NCBI RefSeq assembly: GCF_000406925.1
Contig: NZ_KE136350.1
Location: 1 to 64,000, forward strand
DNA: 64,000 bases
Direction of reading: 5' to 3'
Source of the DNA: Enterococcus columbae DSM 7374 = ATCC 51263
Lineage (GTDB): Bacteria; Bacillota; Bacilli; Lactobacillales; Enterococcaceae
The position numbers and the translations under genes were made by a program. This document shows, piece after piece, positions 60,937-64,000 of the stretch; position 1 is the first letter of the stretch; each line of letters begins with the position of its first letter. The notes under the pieces were generated by a model that saw nothing but the letters and a program-made list of their open reading frames with translations, was not told the DNA's origin and searched no databases.

Positions 60937-60966
60937 TTGTTTTATAAAATTAAATTGTGTACAATT
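60937..60966 (+). promoter_or_regulatory. ohrR-ohr promoter and OhrR operator
   Basis: TTGTTT (60937-60942), 17 bp, TACAAT (60960-60965). The dyad AATTGT-GT-ACAATT at 60953-60966 covers the -10 and resembles OhrR boxes, so binding would block transcription. Confidence 0.7.
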
Positions 60967-60988
60967 AAATTCAGAAAGGATAATTTTC

Positions 60989-61435
60989 ATGATTCAGCCA
61001 ACTATAGATAATCAATTGTGCTTCGCTTTGTATCGAGCGAATAAAACCTTTAATCGTTTATACAATAAAGTTTTAGCGCCTTTTGATTTAACCTACCCAC
61101 AATATTTGACCTTACTAGCTTTGTGGGAAGAAGACCATCAAACCGTCAGTCAGTTAGGCGAACGCTTAGCTTTAGATAGCGGTACATTGACTCCTTTAAT
61201 CAAGCGCTTAGAACAAAGGGATTATGTACTCCGGAGCCGCGCTAAAGATGACGAAAGACGAGTGATTATTTCTCTAACTGCTAAAGCCAAAAAACTAAAG
61301 CCGACTATTTTGGACACGGTTTGCAATTGCCTATCTGTATTGACGGCTGATGAAGCGAATTATTTTTCCTTACTACAACAATTAAATCAATTATCGCAAA
61401 CTCTAGGAGGTATGCAGGATGAAAAAAATGTATGA
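60989..61435 (+). CDS. ohrR: Organic hydroperoxide sensor-repressor OhrR (MarR family)
   Basis: A 148-aa MarR-type winged helix protein. The N-terminal peroxide-sensing Cys11 sits in DNQLCFALYRANK, the OhrR hallmark. The recognition region (LGERLALDSGTLTPLIKRLE) and wing (KDDERRVIISLT) follow. A second cysteine pair near residues 111-113 could form a disulfide with Cys11. It overlaps ohr by 17 nt, and the ohr ribosome binding site lies in its last codons. Confidence 0.92.
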   Translation: MIQPTIDNQLCFALYRANKTFNRLYNKVLAPFDLTYPQYLTLLALWEEDHQTVSQLGERLALDSGTLTPLIKRLEQRDYVLRSRAKDDERRVIISLTAKAKKLKPTILDTVCNCLSVLTADEANYFSLLQQLNQLSQTLGGMQDEKNV

Positions 61436-61823
61436 AACAAAGGTAACAAGTATCGGTGGTCGCGAAGGTGAAGTATTCTCTCCAGATCGTTCTTTTGCTT
61501 ATAAAACAACTGCTCCTGGTAAACGTGTAGAAGGGGCAACTAACCCAGAACAATTATTTGCAGCTGCTTATAGTGCTTGCTTTAACGGCGCACTTGGACT
61601 AGTTATGCAAAATGAAGGTGAAAGCTATCCAAGTACAGTTAGCGCTAGAGTCGCCTTAATGTCTGATGAAGCAACTGGCTTTTCAGTTGCAGTCACTTTA
61701 GAAGTCCATCTTGAAGGAGCTAGCAAAGAACGTGCAGAAGCTTTAACTGCCTTAGCTCACGAAGTTTGTCCTTATTCTAAGGCGACACGTAACAATATCG
61801 ATGTACAATTTGAAATCGTCTAA
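61419..61823 (+). CDS. ohr: Organic hydroperoxide resistance protein Ohr
   Basis: A 134-aa thiol peroxidase that reduces organic hydroperoxides. Both catalytic cysteines are present, Cys54 in AAYSACFNGAL and Cys117 in HEVCPYSKATR, with Glu and Arg typical of the OsmC/Ohr fold. AGGAGG lies 8 nt before the ATG and inside ohrR. It is controlled by the upstream OhrR and followed by a terminator. Confidence 0.95.
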   Translation: MKKMYETKVTSIGGREGEVFSPDRSFAYKTTAPGKRVEGATNPEQLFAAAYSACFNGALGLVMQNEGESYPSTVSARVALMSDEATGFSVAVTLEVHLEGASKERAEALTALAHEVCPYSKATRNNIDVQFEIV

Positions 61824-61848
61824 TAACGATTACGTTTTTAAATAATTA

Positions 61849-61882
61849 AAGTCAGGAATCAAGCATGGTTCCTGACTTTTTT
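61849..61882. terminator. Bidirectional terminator after ohr
   Basis: AAGTCAGGAA pairs with TTCCTGACTT and is followed by TTTT; it separates convergent ohr and anti-sigma genes. Confidence 0.88.
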
Positions 61883-61888
61883 ACGTTA

Positions 61889-63070
61889 TTAAAAATTTTG
61901 ATTATATAGCTCAATCTGCTGAATTTTTGCAAAGCATTCGGGGTGCTCTGTCAGTATTTTCTTTAAAGAATCAACAGTTGTCACCATATAAATACTACTG
62001 ATTTTAAAATTGGCTTCATCCTTCAACAATCGCTGATAAGCTTTGATTTCTTTTGTAAGATACTCTTGGTGAAAAAGCTGTTGATAATCCGCTTCATGAT
62101 CTAGCATAAATGCTAGCATTGATTGAAAGCGTAAAAATTGATAATTCTCAGGATATTCCTCGCCATTTTTAATTCCTATAAAAAGATAAGGATAGGTTTG
62201 ATTGAGCTGATTTAGATAATTTTTAGCCTCGTTGTTAAACATTAAGGTATAAGGAACGCCTCCATAAGCAGCAAAGCCCATTATAGAGGTTTGATCATTT
62301 GGTGGCTGAACACCATACCAATAAATATGCGTATTTTTTTCTTCATCTAGCTTTTTCACTTGCGCTAAATCCATATTCGGTTCAAAGGCTAACGAAGCAT
62401 AGATCTGACTGTAGGGTGGTAAGGTTGCTAGTTGTTGGAGCATGTGTTCTTTTTGTAGAGCAAACATTTCCTTTGCGGTCGCCGAACTCTGCTTTGGCAG
62501 TCTTAGCAACGAAGCTGTTTTTCTAAAGATAGAGGTATCCACTTGTAGCATTCTTCCTTTTCTAAGCTGCATTTTTGAAAGGGGCTCGTAATTAGTGTTT
62601 GACTGCCCCTCTTCGGTAAAATTGATATAAATATCATAATTACCAAAGCCAAGTGCATCAATTTTGATTTCATTTAACGAACGATAAGGCTGTTGCAATT
62701 CATTCGCTACTACTAAGGATAAGGTAAACGGTGAAAGCTTTTCTCCTTGCTCAGTAATTGGATCATAATAAAACTTATCTACAAGCTTTGGTAAAACTAT
62801 AGCGCTTACTCCTAGCAATACAAGTAAAAGCCCAATCGTTGTCAATATCGTCTTAAAGTAGTTCTTCTTGATCTGTCGATTGATCTTTTGCTTCAATTGT
62901 TCATCTTCTAAGCTTAAGTCCAATTCCTCCCAATCAATCTTTTCCTCTTCTAATGCTAAATCCTGTAATTCCTGAAACTCAGCTAAGCGTTCTTTGATAT
63001 AGGCGATTTCTTCTGGTGTCGCTTGGTTTTTTCGATATTTTGCTAGTAAATCTAATAAGTTAGTTTTCAT
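61889..63070 (-). CDS. Membrane regulator of the ECF sigma factor (Sigma_reg type)
   Basis: A 393-aa protein with an acidic cytoplasmic N-terminus, one transmembrane helix at about 73-93 and a large extracytoplasmic part. This layout and the segments KFYYDPITEQ and QLRKGRMLQVDTSIFRK match the sigma-factor-regulator N and C domains encoded after ECF sigma genes in Firmicutes. It overlaps the sigma gene by 11 nt. It is the probable anti-sigma factor; the signal is unknown. Confidence 0.85.
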   Translation of the reverse strand: MKTNLLDLLAKYRKNQATPEEIAYIKERLAEFQELQDLALEEEKIDWEELDLSLEDEQLKQKINRQIKKNYFKTILTTIGLLLVLLGVSAIVLPKLVDKFYYDPITEQGEKLSPFTLSLVVANELQQPYRSLNEIKIDALGFGNYDIYINFTEEGQSNTNYEPLSKMQLRKGRMLQVDTSIFRKTASLLRLPKQSSATAKEMFALQKEHMLQQLATLPPYSQIYASLAFEPNMDLAQVKKLDEEKNTHIYWYGVQPPNDQTSIMGFAAYGGVPYTLMFNNEAKNYLNQLNQTYPYLFIGIKNGEEYPENYQFLRFQSMLAFMLDHEADYQQLFHQEYLTKEIKAYQRLLKDEANFKISSIYMVTTVDSLKKILTEHPECFAKIQQIELYNQNF

Positions 63071-63545
63071 CTGCTAACACCTCCCTTAATTGCTTGCGTG
63101 CTCGATGTAGATACACCCGAACCTGATTGATCGATAATTGGAAATATTGCGCGAGCTCTGCAGTCGAGCAATCGGCAAAATAAAAAAGCAAGATCAGTTC
63201 ATTATATGGATATTTCAATGATAAAATAGCGAAATATAACCGACGATTGCGCTCCTTTTGCAAAATTGCTACTTCAAAGCTTGGCGTAAAGGTCGCTTGT
63301 TGCTGCGCTAAATTGATGGTTTGCCGATATTTTTGCCGACGATAGTGATCGATAAAGCTTGTTTTAACCACACGCAATAACCAAAATTTTATCTGAGCAG
63401 GGGCTTGTGCTTGGCAAAGTAGCTTATAATAGGCATCACTAACCAATTGCTCTGCTTTTTGTTCATCCTTCGTTAGTGATAGCGCATACAAAAACAAAGG
63501 CTGTGCATACGCCAGATAGCTAGCTTCTACCACTTTTTCATCCAT
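63060..63545 (-). CDS. ECF-type RNA polymerase sigma factor
   Basis: A 161-aa sigma factor with region 2 (SLTKDEQKAEQLVSDAYYKL, KTSFIDHYRRQKYRQ) and region 4 (LILLFYFADCSTAELAQYF, then QVRVYLHRARKQLRE). ATG 63545 is preferred over an adjacent GTG at 63548; a G-rich AAAGGGGG site lies upstream. It forms a two-gene operon with the membrane regulator. Targets are not evident, although ECF operons often autoregulate. Confidence 0.9.
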   Translation of the reverse strand: MDEKVVEASYLAYAQPLFLYALSLTKDEQKAEQLVSDAYYKLLCQAQAPAQIKFWLLRVVKTSFIDHYRRQKYRQTINLAQQQATFTPSFEVAILQKERNRRLYFAILSLKYPYNELILLFYFADCSTAELAQYFQLSINQVRVYLHRARKQLREVLADEN

Positions 63546-63670
63546 CACACGCGCCCCCTTTCATCTAAAATACGTTTCAATCACTTAAACATTACAAGAA
63601 TCGCTAGCTTTATTTTAACAAAGAATGCCTTGGCCGACTATCATTCACCCAATCCTAACAAAATAAAAAA

Positions 63671-63712
63671 GCGAATAGACGTAGCTATTTTTTCTTAGCT
63701 ACGTCTATTCGC
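63671..63712. terminator. Strong bidirectional terminator
   Basis: A 17-bp perfect stem, GCGAATAGACGTAGCTA with its complement, has A/T runs on both sides. It ends the gene cut by the right edge. Confidence 0.92.
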
Positions 63713-63757
63713 ATAATTTTAAGGGGAACTTATTACCATATTTTTGTCTTAAAAGAC

Positions 63758-64000
63758 TTATTTTGTTTTAGTAGAGCGATATTTCTTCATGTAGATAACT
63801 ACTAATAAGCCTTGTAGTGCTAAAATGACAACCACAATTGCAGCATCGATTTTCAACACTTGTTTTTGCCAATTCATTAAGTGTAATCCTGGTTGATAGT
63901 CTTGATAAGCACGACTATTAACGACGGTATATAATACATTATGAACTGCCGTACGCATCGCTTTTACAGCTGTAGCACTTTCATCATCATCAACAGTGGC
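63758..64000 (-). CDS. C-terminal end of a membrane-anchored, GH3-like protein (partial)
   Basis: The last 80 residues of a protein that runs off the right edge. The AVKAMRTAVHNVLYTVVNSR segment resembles the end of family 3 glycoside hydrolases. A single transmembrane helix (AAIVVVILALQGLLVVIY) and a short basic tail follow. Only the C-terminus is visible, so the enzyme class is a memory-based inference. A C-terminal anchor suggests a surface-bound glycosidase. Confidence 0.55.
   Translation of the reverse strand, partial: ATVDDDESATAVKAMRTAVHNVLYTVVNSRAYQDYQPGLHLMNWQKQVLKIDAAIVVVILALQGLLVVIYMKKYRSTKTK

Overview
The window is a low-GC Firmicutes chromosome segment, most likely from Enterococcus and probably close to E. 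cecorum or E. columbae. The evidence is the 5' end of a 16S rRNA gene at the left edge, the order of the lysS-to-pth block, RpoB and RpoC of enterococcal type, an ISL3-family insertion sequence, an Axe-like antitoxin relic, a NapA-like antiporter and a CstR persulfide locus. The species call is inference from memory; no search was possible. | Layout. 1-1166: 16S rRNA 5' end (minus) with leader, boxA and two tandem promoters, then a long gene-free stretch. 1182-17570: a minus-strand housekeeping block in the conserved order pth, mfd, lipid flippase, rqcP, divIC, S1 protein, tilS, hpt, ftsH, hslO, dusB, lysS. A plus-strand Fic gene with its own repeat-rich control region interrupts it at 5.1-6.2 kb. 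18.2-20.8 kb: ldh and an L,D-transpeptidase. 21.0-24.3 kb: a two-component system plus ABC exporter cluster of YvfRSTU type whose ATPase gene is frameshifted, followed by a dead Axe-type antitoxin. 24.9-34.6 kb: lipoprotein, sortase A, ferrochelatase, VanZ-like protein, acetyltransferases, a vitamin-precursor salvage operon (kinase plus ECF S component), an M3 peptidase, and an HxlR regulator facing a flavin oxidoreductase. 35.6-38.2 kb: copper ATPase CopA with a cop box. 38.3-44.4 kb: accessory region with small membrane proteins, a Ser/Thr-rich exported protein, a BlaI/BlaR1-like regulator pair facing an exported protein, and a cluster of small RNAs and toxin-like peptides. 44.95-46.67 kb: a complete ISL3 element with an exact 8-bp target duplication, lying between rpoC and its terminator. 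46.7-54.1 kb: rpoC and rpoB. 54.4-58.0 kb: birA, an Mga-like regulator, a long-hairpin repeat region and napA. 58.2-60.9 kb: sulfane-sulfur detoxification operon (rhodanese, CoA-persulfide reductase-like enzyme, rhodanese) facing cstR, with two matching operators. 61.0-61.8 kb: ohrR-ohr. 61.9-63.5 kb: ECF sigma factor with membrane regulator. The right edge cuts a membrane-anchored protein resembling a family 3 glycosidase. | Most worth a second look: the 42.6-43.8 kb locus, with a holin-like toxin, a convergent antisense RNA, a second structured RNA and a recurring TTGCACC motif at their promoters; the IS that separates rpoBC from its terminator; the AATCGCCTAA repeat operator of the fic gene; and the long-hairpin repeat family at 56.6 kb with relatives at 24.5 and 34.7 kb.
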